Source of the DNA: VRUE01 sp963814915
Lineage (GTDB): Bacteria > Actinomycetota > Thermoleophilia > Solirubrobacterales > 70-9
Length of the DNA: 64,000 nucleotides
Reading direction: 5' to 3'
NCBI GenBank assembly: GCA_963814915.1
Contig: CAWFEI010000005.1
Coordinates: forward strand, 765,210-829,209
In this document: positions 15,380 through 23,600 of the stretch, in pieces
Layout of the letters: the number at the start of each line of letters is the position of its first letter
Numbering within the stretch: position 1 is the first letter of the stretch
Notes under the pieces: model-generated
What the model was told of the DNA's origin: nothing
What the model saw: only the letters and a program-made list of their open reading frames with translations
The model's database searches: none
Program-made: the position numbers and the translations under genes

Positions 15380-16522
15380 GTGACCGTTCTCGACTGGGCC
15401 ATCGTCGCCTTCACCATCGCCTTCGCGATGTGGGGCTACCGGCAGGGGCTGATCGTCGGCGTCCTCACCCTGATCGGCTTCGCCGCGGGGGCGGTCGCGG
15501 GCAGCCGCGCCGGGCCGCTGCTGCTCAGCGAAGGCTCCAGCTCCCCCTACGCGCCGCTCTTCGCGGCGCTCGGCGCGCTGCTGCTCGGCGCCCTGGTCGC
15601 GGTCACCGTCGAGAGCCTCGCGCTCGGCCTGCGCAGGCGCCTGATTCGCGGCCGCGCCCTGCACCTCGCCGACGGAGCCGGTGGCGCCGCGCTGATCGCC
15701 GCCGTCGCCCTCGGGCTGATCTGGGTCTTCGGCGCCGTCGCCCTGCACGCGCCGGGGACCGCGCAGCTGCGCGGCGACGTGCAGCGCTCGCTGATCCTGC
15801 GCCGCCTCAACGACCTGCTGCCGCCCTCCGGGCCCGTGATCAAGGCGCTCGACCGGGTCGACCCGGCGCCCTCGATAAACGGCCCGACGACTCCGGTCCC
15901 GCCGCCCGACCCGGCGGTCGCCGCCGACCCCGGCGTACGCCGCGCCGGCCGCTCGGTGGTGCGCGTGCTCGGCACCGCCTGCGGCCTCGGCGTCGAGGGC
16001 TCCGGCTGGGTCGCCGGGCCGGGCCTCGTCGTCACCAACGCGCATGTGGTCGCCGGCGAGGACGACACCAGCGTGACGACGATCGACGGCGGCTCCCTGG
16101 ACGCCACCCCGGTGCTCTACGACCCGGCCAACGACCTCGCCGTGCTGCGCATCGAAGCCTCGATCCCGGCGCTGAGGATCGCCCGCGACCCGCAGCGTGG
16201 CGAGGCCGGCGCGGTTCTCGGCTACCCGGAAAACGGCCCGTTCGCGGCCTCCGCCGCGCGCATGGGCGAGATCACCAATGTGGTCAGCGAGGACGCCTAC
16301 GGGAACGGGCCGATCGAGCGCTCGATCGCCTTCCTGCGCGGCAGCGTGCGCAGCGGCAACTCCGGCGGGCCGCTGGTCGATTCCGGCGGCCGGGTTATGG
16401 CGACCGTCTTCGCCGCGACGACCTCCGGGCCGCCGGGCGGCTTCGCCGTGCCGAACGAGATCGTCCGCGCCGCCCTCGCCCACGCCGGTGGGCCGGTCGG
16501 CACCGGCACCTGCACCGGCTGA
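15380..16522 (+). CDS. MarP-like membrane-anchored serine protease (CvpA + trypsin-like domains)
   Basis: 380 residues. The first ~130 residues have four hydrophobic segments of the CvpA/colicin V production type (VLDWAIVAFTIAFAMWGYRQ at the start). A proline-rich linker leads to a chymotrypsin-fold protease domain with the triad His222 (TNAHVV), Asp252 (NDLAVL) and Ser328 (GNSGGP). Mycobacterial MarP has this architecture and protects against acid and oxidative stress in the periplasm. GTG 15380 is taken as start because VTVLDWAIV begins the CvpA domain; a TTG four codons earlier is possible. It may share control with the divergent HxlR gene. Confidence 0.92.
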   Translation: MTVLDWAIVAFTIAFAMWGYRQGLIVGVLTLIGFAAGAVAGSRAGPLLLSEGSSSPYAPLFAALGALLLGALVAVTVESLALGLRRRLIRGRALHLADGAGGAALIAAVALGLIWVFGAVALHAPGTAQLRGDVQRSLILRRLNDLLPPSGPVIKALDRVDPAPSINGPTTPVPPPDPAVAADPGVRRAGRSVVRVLGTACGLGVEGSGWVAGPGLVVTNAHVVAGEDDTSVTTIDGGSLDATPVLYDPANDLAVLRIEASIPALRIARDPQRGEAGAVLGYPENGPFAASAARMGEITNVVSEDAYGNGPIERSIAFLRGSVRSGNSGGPLVDSGGRVMATVFAATTSGPPGGFAVPNEIVRAALAHAGGPVGTGTCTG

Positions 16523-16617
16523 GGAGTGTTCGCCCGGCACCCGCGGCAGTGCCACTCAACTGACGGCGACGCCGCGCCGCGCTGAGCATCCCGCCTCCCG
16601 ACTGAAATTTCCCCACA

Positions 16618-18351
16618 GTGAATCAACTGCCGATCGAGGTGGAGCGGCGTCGCCGACTCATCACCCGCGCCCTTCCACTCACGGTGATCGCCGTGATCGC
16701 CTTCGCGCTGGGCGCCTCGGCCGGTTCCCCGGGCGAGCCCGAGAAGGAAGCCGTCGAACGCTTCGGCGCGGCGTGGACGCGCAAGGACTTCGCCGCGATG
16801 TACGCGGAGCTCAACGACGCCTCGCGCAACGCCGTCGCCAAGCCCGACTTCGTGAAGGCCTACCGCAAGGCGGCGGAGGTGGCGACGCTACGCACGATCC
16901 GCGCCACGTCGGCGGGGAGCGCGAGGAGCTCGGGCGGGGCCACTGTCGTGCCGCTTCCGGTCGAAGCCGGGACGGTCGCCTTCGGCAATGTCGTCGCCGA
17001 GCTCGGCGTGCCCTATTCCGAAGGGGGCGTCGCCTGGGACTCCAGCCTGGTCTTCCCCGGCTTGGAACCGGGCGAGCACCTCGAAAACCGCACCGACCTC
17101 GCCCCGCGGGCGCCGATCCTGGCCCGCGACGGCACGCCGCTCGCCGAAGGCCCGGCCGCGGAACGCGAACACCCACTCGGCAGCGCCGCGATCGACGTCA
17201 CCGGAGAAATCGGCGAAGCCGGCGAGGAAGACGTGGCGGCGCTCGCCCGCCAGGGCTTCCCGGCCGGCACCCCGGTCGGGGTCAGCGGCGTCGAGCAGGC
17301 GTTCAACCGGCGGCTCGCGGGCAAGCCCGGCGGCTCGCTGCTCGCGGTCGCTGACAAAGGCGGCTCGGCGCGCATCCTCTCCCAGGCCGAACCGCAGCCA
17401 GGAGCCCCCGTGAAGACGACGATCGACCCCGATCTACAGAGCGCCGCGGTCACCGCCCTGGCCGGGCAGGCGGGGGGCGTCGCCGTGCTCGACGCTCGCA
17501 GCGGCGACGTTCGCGCCCTCGCCGGCCAGGCGTTCTCGGCCCCACAGCCGCCCGGCTCGACCTTCAAGACGATCACCACCACCGCGGCGCTGGAGAAGGG
17601 CGTCGTCTCGCTCGACGACGAATTCGAACTGACCGACGGGGTCAACGTCGGCGGCCGCTTCATCAGCAACGCCAACGGGGAGGTCTGCGGCGGCACCTTC
17701 CGCGAAGCGTTCGCCGAGTCCTGCAACGCGGACTTCGCCCCGCTGGGACCGAAGGTGGGCAACGACGGCATGGTCGAGACGGCCGAACGCTTCGGGTTCA
17801 ACGCGCCGCTGACGCTCTACGGGCCGGAGGTCGTCGCCGCGGTCGAACCACCGGAGTCGACGATCCCGACCGAGATCGGCGACGAACTGGACCTCGGCGT
17901 GAGCGCGATCGGCCAGGGCGAAGTGCTGGCCACTCCGCTGCAGATGGCGAGCGTCGCGCAGACGATCGGCAACAACGGGGTGCGCGAGCCGACCTCGCTC
18001 GTCGCCAACCGCGAGCTTCGCCCCGACGCCAAGCCGGTGCGGGTGATGTCAAAGCGCATCGCCGGCGAGTTGACGGAACTGATGATCGGCGTGGTCACCG
18101 GGGGCACGGGCTTCGCCGCCGCGATCCCGGAGGCGCAGGTCGCGGGGAAGACCGGCACCGCCGAGCTGGGCCCACGCCCGGACTCCGAAGATGAAGAAGA
18201 ACCGGAGCAGATCAAGGACGCCTGGTTCACCGCCTTCGCCCCGGCCGAAAAGGCCCGGCTGGCGGTCGGCGTGCTGCTGGTCGAAGCCGAAGCGGCGGGC
18301 GGCGAGGTGGCCGCCCCGATCGCCGCCCAGGTGCTGTCGGCCGGGCTCTGA
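16618..18351 (+). CDS. Penicillin-binding protein, class B transpeptidase with MecA-type N-terminal domain
   Basis: 577 residues. An N-terminal membrane anchor (about 17-33) is followed by an NTF2-like MecA_N domain (about 40-140: AVERFGAAWTRKDFAAMYAELN), a PBP dimerisation part and the transpeptidase domain. The catalytic motifs are SxxK at Ser314-Lys317 (GSTFKT), SxN at Ser368-Asn370 (ESCNAD) and KTG at 511-513 (GKTGTAE). It would cross-link peptidoglycan on the outer membrane face in division or elongation; it resembles PbpA/PbpB-type actinobacterial enzymes, and which one is not clear. GTG start; no strong ribosome binding site. Confidence 0.9.
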   Translation: MNQLPIEVERRRRLITRALPLTVIAVIAFALGASAGSPGEPEKEAVERFGAAWTRKDFAAMYAELNDASRNAVAKPDFVKAYRKAAEVATLRTIRATSAGSARSSGGATVVPLPVEAGTVAFGNVVAELGVPYSEGGVAWDSSLVFPGLEPGEHLENRTDLAPRAPILARDGTPLAEGPAAEREHPLGSAAIDVTGEIGEAGEEDVAALARQGFPAGTPVGVSGVEQAFNRRLAGKPGGSLLAVADKGGSARILSQAEPQPGAPVKTTIDPDLQSAAVTALAGQAGGVAVLDARSGDVRALAGQAFSAPQPPGSTFKTITTTAALEKGVVSLDDEFELTDGVNVGGRFISNANGEVCGGTFREAFAESCNADFAPLGPKVGNDGMVETAERFGFNAPLTLYGPEVVAAVEPPESTIPTEIGDELDLGVSAIGQGEVLATPLQMASVAQTIGNNGVREPTSLVANRELRPDAKPVRVMSKRIAGELTELMIGVVTGGTGFAAAIPEAQVAGKTGTAELGPRPDSEDEEEPEQIKDAWFTAFAPAEKARLAVGVLLVEAEAAGGEVAAPIAAQVLSAGL

Positions 18352-18377
18352 CCGGGCGCGCGGGCTAGATCAACCGT

Positions 18378-18926
18378 CTAAAGGTCCAGCGTGACCTTGG
18401 CCGGGCCGCCGGGCCCGGGTATCGAGAGGATCAGCGGCCGGCTCTCCGACGCCGAGTTGGGCAGTTCGAAGAGCACCAGCGAGCCCTCGATCGGGCCCTG
18501 CTGAGGCGTCGAGTCGACGAGCGGGATCTGTTCCTGGGACTCGACCGAGTCGCCGAACGGGAAGGCGTAGAGGCTGGCGCTGTCGATCGCCTTGAAGGTC
18601 TGGTTGTCGGCATCGGTGATCGTCAGCGAGTCGGGCAGCGAGTGCGACTCTTCTTCCTTGTTCTGGACTTCGAGGAAGACGCCGAAGTACGCGGCGTCCG
18701 ACGGCGCTTCCGGCTGGCCGGTCAGGTAAGCGGCATCCTCATTGTCGTGCGGGTTGAGGAAGCGCGAGAAGACGACGTTGTACCGCAGGCCGCCGAGCTT
18801 CACCGGTTCGCCCTCGGGCACGTCCTTTGAGTCGCTCGAGTAGCCGCAGGCCGCGAGACCGACCGCGCTCAGCGCGACCAACAGCACGGCGAGCAGCGAC
18901 AGGGCGTTTTTGCGGTGGCGGGCCAT
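18378..18926 (-). CDS. Secreted lipoprotein, DUF4352-like
   Basis: 182 residues. A type II signal peptide is evident: basic MARHRKN, a hydrophobic stretch (about 8-25) and lipobox LAAC with Cys27. The mature part is a beta-sandwich-like domain (YNVVFSRFLNPHD, YFGVFLEVQNKEEESH, SLTITDADNQTFKAID, GSLVLFELPNSASESRPLIL) of the DUF4352/telomeric-repeat-factor-like immunoglobulin type, often found in Gram-positive lipoproteins of unknown function. It is convergent with the PBP gene. A TATAGA sequence lies about 13 nt before the ATG. Confidence 0.8.
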   Translation of the reverse strand: MARHRKNALSLLAVLLVALSAVGLAACGYSSDSKDVPEGEPVKLGGLRYNVVFSRFLNPHDNEDAAYLTGQPEAPSDAAYFGVFLEVQNKEEESHSLPDSLTITDADNQTFKAIDSASLYAFPFGDSVESQEQIPLVDSTPQQGPIEGSLVLFELPNSASESRPLILSIPGPGGPAKVTLDL

Positions 18927-18953
18927 CGGCGGCGAGGAGTCTATAAAGCGCGC

Positions 18954-19472
18954 CTACGGGATGCCGGTGGCGTGGCGGTTGCCGCCGGCCACGGCCAGCG
19001 GAGCGGCAGGCGCTTCGCCGCTCTCGAGCTGGTCGCGCAGGCGCCGCAGCGCCTCCTGCCAGCCGCGCCTGGCAGCTCCGGCGCTACCCGAGAGAGCCTC
19101 GACGGCGCGGTCGACGGGGTTGGCCGGCTCGGTCCAGTGCGATACCCGAACCCGGGTCAGCGAGCCGGTTCCCTCGGTCAGCTCCCAGACGGTCTGCGCC
19201 GGGATCCGGTTGCCGCGGCCGCCGCGGCCGCGCTCGACGAGCTTGTGCGGCGGCGTGAGCTCGGCGATCGCGGTGTCCATCCAGACCGAGCGCCGTCGCG
19301 ACCCACCGCGGAAGCGGGCGCCGGCGCCCTTGCCGCTCGACTCGATCCGGGTCAGGTGGAAGTCGTGCTGGAAGCCGTCGGTGAACGAGGGGCGTCGCGC
19401 CAGGTCGGCGATCGTGCCGAAAACTCGCTCGCGGGGAGCGTCGATCTCGATCTCTGCGCTGACCGGGCCCAT
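18954..19472 (-). CDS. SRPBCC family protein (polyketide cyclase / START-like fold)
   Basis: 172 residues. The N-terminal SAEIEIDAPRERVFGTIADLARRPSF (about 4-29) is the classic first strand and helix of the SRPBCC fold, with a C-terminal long helix (GAARRGWQEALRRLRDQLES). Such proteins bind small hydrophobic ligands; without neighbours of a pathway the ligand is unknown. The start was set at ATG 19472 (MGPVSAEIEI), because the 55 upstream residues in frame are not domain-like; TAGAAT lies 11 nt before that ATG. Confidence 0.8.
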   Translation of the reverse strand: MGPVSAEIEIDAPRERVFGTIADLARRPSFTDGFQHDFHLTRIESSGKGAGARFRGGSRRRSVWMDTAIAELTPPHKLVERGRGGRGNRIPAQTVWELTEGTGSLTRVRVSHWTEPANPVDRAVEALSGSAGAARRGWQEALRRLRDQLESGEAPAAPLAVAGGNRHATGIP

Positions 19473-19614
19473 GCGAGGGCGCGATTCTAGTCTCTGCGGC
19501 GCGCCAAGCCCGAAACGCCCCTCGTTGTCGCGTATTGCTGCGGCAAAACCCCGATGATCGAGCCGCCGCGCGGAGCTAGGATCGCCAGGTCGAACCAAGT
19601 CGGGAAGGATCACC

Positions 19615-20187
19615 ATGAGCGCCAGTCTCACCCCCACCCCCGCCTCCGACGGCTACAGGACCGGCACTTTCCCCGGGCCGGGCACCTACTTCTGCGTCGA
19701 GTGCGGCGCCCATCTGGCGCTCCACGAGGACGACAGGCTGCCGTCCTGTTCGCGCTGCGGCTCTTCCGCCTTCCGGCTCGACTCGATATTCGAGTCGATG
19801 CAGGAGCACGGCTCCACGACAGCAGAGTTCGAGGCCCAGGGTCAGGCCGCGGCGCCCACCTGGCTCGACGAGCGGCGCGCCGCGCTCGGGCCGGGCAGCC
19901 GGCACCTGCTCTGCCGCGAGGAGGACGGCGAGGTGGTCGACTTCGAGATCTCCGTCGGTTGGACCCGGATCGGCCGCTCCGTCAACGCCGACATCCGGCT
20001 CGACGACCCCAGTGTCTCGCGCCGCCACGCGATCGTCGTCTCCGAAGCCGGCAAACCGCTGCGGGTGCTCGACGACCGCAGCCTCAACGGCGTCTTCGTC
20101 AACGGCGAGCCGACCGAGTGGGACAAGCTCGAACCCGGCGACGAGCTGACCGTCGGCCGCTACCGCCTCTTCCTGCTCGAAGCCTGA
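19615..20187 (+). CDS. Zinc-ribbon FHA domain protein
   Basis: 190 residues. The N-terminal part has two CxxC pairs (CVEC about 25-28, CSRC about 44-47), a zinc-ribbon. After a linker the FHA domain runs about 115-188: TRIGRSVNADIRLDDPSVSRRHAIVV with the conserved GR, SRRH and, later, the DRSLNGVFVNG motif. FHA domains bind phosphothreonine peptides, usually substrates of Ser/Thr kinases. No kinase is in the window. It has a leader: GGGAAGGA lies about 10 nt before the ATG, and TAGGAT about 37 nt upstream. Confidence 0.92.
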   Translation: MSASLTPTPASDGYRTGTFPGPGTYFCVECGAHLALHEDDRLPSCSRCGSSAFRLDSIFESMQEHGSTTAEFEAQGQAAAPTWLDERRAALGPGSRHLLCREEDGEVVDFEISVGWTRIGRSVNADIRLDDPSVSRRHAIVVSEAGKPLRVLDDRSLNGVFVNGEPTEWDKLEPGDELTVGRYRLFLLEA

Positions 20188-20225
20188 GCGCGGCATTCCG
20201 CGCAAATTCCGGCCTACGGCGCCCG

Positions 20226-20231
20226 TAGGAT
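20226..20231 (+). promoter_or_regulatory. -10-like hexamer of the 20238 gene
   Basis: TAGGAT, 6 nt before the GTG at 20238; no room for a ribosome binding site. Confidence 0.5.
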
Positions 20232-20237
20232 GGCGCC

Positions 20238-20612
20238 GTGGACTCTCCGCCCGACCCGTCAGTCGCCGCCGAGCAGGCCCGTCGCCGCTTGCACGAAGAG
20301 ATCGAGCGCGTGCGCGGCGGCGTCGAGGAGATGCTCGCCGAGCAGGGCAGCGACGACGCCGAGCTGCGCCGCGAACTCGACGCGATCCGCGACGAGGTCC
20401 GCCGCGATACCCGCAGCTACGTCAAGAAGCGGATCGGCAAGGTCGAAAAGCGCACCGACAAGCGCCTCGGCAAGCTCGAGCGCCGAATCGACCAGGTCGA
20501 GCAGGACCGCCAGTACGCCGAGTGGCGCATCCACACCAACAACGAGCAGATGCTCGACGGCCTGCTCAAGGAGGTCCGCGCGATTGCGGACCTCCTCACC
20601 ACGACGCGGTAG
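20238..20612 (+). CDS. Coiled-coil hypothetical protein, 124 residues
   Basis: Not assigned to a family. Almost entirely charged helix: EQARRRLHEEIERVRGGVEEM, then a run rich in Lys/Arg/Glu (about 58-85) with a heptad pattern (IGKVEKRTDKRLGKLERRID), ending in DGLLKEVRAIADLLTTTR. A long coiled coil with no membrane segment. GTG start set by the TAGGAT hexamer 6 nt upstream. It converges with gltB, with three bases between the stop codons. A structural or partner-binding role is plausible. Confidence 0.7.
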   Translation: MDSPPDPSVAAEQARRRLHEEIERVRGGVEEMLAEQGSDDAELRRELDAIRDEVRRDTRSYVKKRIGKVEKRTDKRLGKLERRIDQVEQDRQYAEWRIHTNNEQMLDGLLKEVRAIADLLTTTR

Positions 20613-20615
20613 CGC

Positions 20616-23600
20616 CTACTCGGTCGAGATCGACGGGTCGGCCTGCACCTTGTGCGGGACGACCATGAGGAAGTTCTCGGCGGCACTCGATGCCAGCGAG
20701 CCCATCCGCACCGCCTCGCCGTCCTGACCGGTGGCGCGCAGTTCGTCGGCGTAGTGGGAGAGCAGGTCTTCGATATCGAGGTGGCCCTCGGAGTCGATCT
20801 CCTTGAGCTCGACTTTGGCGCCCTCGCCGAGCCGCGCCTGGATCGACTCGCGGTCGATGCCGAATGCGTTGTGGCGGACGTAGACCCGGCCGCCGGTCAT
20901 CCCGGCGCAGGCCCAGGGGCCGAGGTCGCCGAGCACGATCGCGCGGCCGGAGGTCATGTACTCGAAGGCGAAGCCCTTGGCGTTGGCGCGGTCGACGATG
21001 CAACCGCGGCCGTCGTCGATGTCCTCCTCGGGCTCGCCGCCGAGCACGACATCGGCCCCGGAGAGGCGGATGCAGAAGCGCGAGTCGGCCGAGCCCTGGA
21101 CGAAGAGGCGGCCGCGTTGGGCGCCGTAGGCGAAGGACTTGCCGACTGAGCCGTTGACGCGGTGGCCCTTCGCTCCCTTGCCCTTGAGCACGGCGACCGT
21201 CCCGCCCAGCATCGTCTTGCCGACGCCGTCCTGGGCGCCGCCCTCGACCCGGATCGAGACCCCGTAGGAGTTGAAGGCGCCGAGCCCCTGGCCGGCGACC
21301 GAGCCGCCGTTGAACTCGAGGTCGGCGAGCACGTCGTCATTCGACTCCGGCCCGCCGTCGAAGATGCGGGCGCGGGCGATCGCCCCGGCGAGCTCGGTGC
21401 CGAGCACCCGGTCGTTGGCATCGGTCGCGCGCGGAAAGCGGCTGGTGACGGTGCCCCCGCCGGAGCAGACTTCCCCGGCCAGGGCGCCGATCTGCGCAGA
21501 GGCCTGCTTGGCCTCCATGCGGATCGGCCGGGCGGCGACGAGGCCGGCCTCGGCCCGCTCCTCGGCGATCTCCTCGGCGACGGGAAGGTCGAGCGGCTCG
21601 AGGTCGAGGAACTCCTCGAGCGGCGTGATCAGCGGCGCCAGGTCGATCTGGTCATGGTGGGAGACCTGCTCGAGCAGGTCGTAGCGCCCGACCAGGTCCT
21701 GGGCGCGGTCGTAGCCGAGCGAGGCGACGACCTGCTTGACCTCCTCGCCCATCGCGCCGAAGAAGCGCGCGCAGCTCTCCGCCGCGCCGTCGACCTCCTG
21801 CGGGGTGAACTTCTTCAGGCCGTGGTCCTGAGCCTGCTCGACCGTCTCGATCTGAGTGGCGATGCCGACGTGGCAGGTGTCCAGCTGGCAGCCGCGGCAG
21901 ATCGTGCAGCCGAGGCTGACCATCGCCAGGGTGCCGAAGCCGACCCGGTTGGCGCCGAGGCAGTGCAGCTTGACGATGTCGTGGCCGGTGCGGTAGCCGC
22001 CGTCGGCCCAGATCTCGACCCGGTTGCGCAGCCCGGCCTCCATCAGCGCCCGGTGCACGGCGCGGGTGCCGACATCGGAGGGCAGGCCGACGTGGCGCAG
22101 GGCGTGCTGGCGCGCGGCGCCGGTGCCGCCCTCGAAGCCCGAGAGGGTGATGATGTCGGCGCCTGCCTTGGCGATCCCGAGCCCGATCGTGCCGATGTTC
22201 GGCACCACGGGCACCTTGACCGAGACGCGCACATCGGGGTTGACCGTCTTCAGCTCGTCGATCAACTCGGCCAGGTCCTCGATCGAGTAGAGGTCGTGGT
22301 TGTTGGAGGGCGAGATCAGGTCGGTTCCGGGCGCGGCGTTACGCGCAGCGGCGACCTTCTCGGAGACCTTCTTGCCGGGCAGGTGGCCGCCCTCTCCGGG
22401 CTTGGCGCCCTGGCCGATCTTGATCTCGGCGACGTAGGAGGAGTTGATCATCTCCGCCGAGACGCCGAAGCGGCCCGAGGCGACCTGCTGGCCGCGCCAC
22501 TTGCGGTACTTCCCGTACATGTCGCGGATCTCGCCACCCTCGCCGTTGACGCAGAGGACGTTGATCGACTTCGCCGCCTCGGCGTAGGCGCGGAAGGCCG
22601 GCTCGGACTGCGAGCCGAAGCTCATCGAGCTGATCACGACCGGGTAGTCGTGGTGGCCGACTCCGGCGTCGACGGTCGACGGGTCGACCGGCTCGCGGTC
22701 ACCCTTGAGGCCCATGATGTGGCGCATCGAGATCGGGCTCTGGGCCTCGAGGTCGCGCACCTTCTCGCTGTATTCGGCGTAGTCGCCGGAGCCGTTCGCG
22801 GTGGCGATCGCGGCCTTGTAGACCTTGGGGTAGAAGCGGAACGTCTTCGCCGGTTTGGCGTCTTCGTCGCCGCCCAGGATGTGCGCCCTTTCGTTGCTGC
22901 TCTCGTCGAGCCCGGTGAAGCCGACTCCGCCCTTCTCGGAGGCGGCGAAGGCCTCCGTCTGGAAGATCTCGGCCAGCTCGGGGCGCACGCCGATCGAGGA
23001 GAACTGGCGCGCGTAGCCGCGCACCTCGTGGATCCCGATCGTCGAGATCACTTTCTCGATGCCTTTCTCCAACGCCGCGCAGAGGTTGTCGATGTCCTTG
23101 CGGTAGTCCTCGACGCAGATCACCTCGACCATCGTGTACGGGCAGACCCCGTTGGCGCCGAGGCCGAGCGCGAGCATCGTGTCGTGGACGTTGCGGATCG
23201 CCGCCGAGCGCAGCACGATGCCGCAGCGTCGCCGCAGGTTCTCCTCGCCGGGCTCGACCCGGAACTGCTTCAGGGCCTGGTCGACGGCCGAGGTCGCCAG
23301 GTGCGGGTCGAGGAAGCGCCGCTCGGCGTCATAGACGGTGCGGTCGGTGAGCACGAGCAGCTCGGCGCCGTCGCGGACCTTCTTCACGGCCTCCTGCTTG
23401 ATCCGTTCGATCGCGCCCTTCGTCGTCTCCGACTCCAGCAACGAGATGTCGACGGCGCCGGCACGGCCGCGGAACTCCTCCCAGAGGTCCTCGAGCAGGT
23501 AGGTGTGGCGCTCGCGGGCGACCTCGCGGTAGGTCTTGTCCGAGAGCGGCGCCATGCCGTGATGGCCGCCGAGGATCACCGGGAAGGAGGTCTCGACCGT

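Noticed and set aside
19495..19560. A second copy of the 41466 hairpin (a TTGTCGCG...GCGGCAAAA stretch)
   Set aside because: The arms do not match each other or the hairpin arms beyond a few bases.
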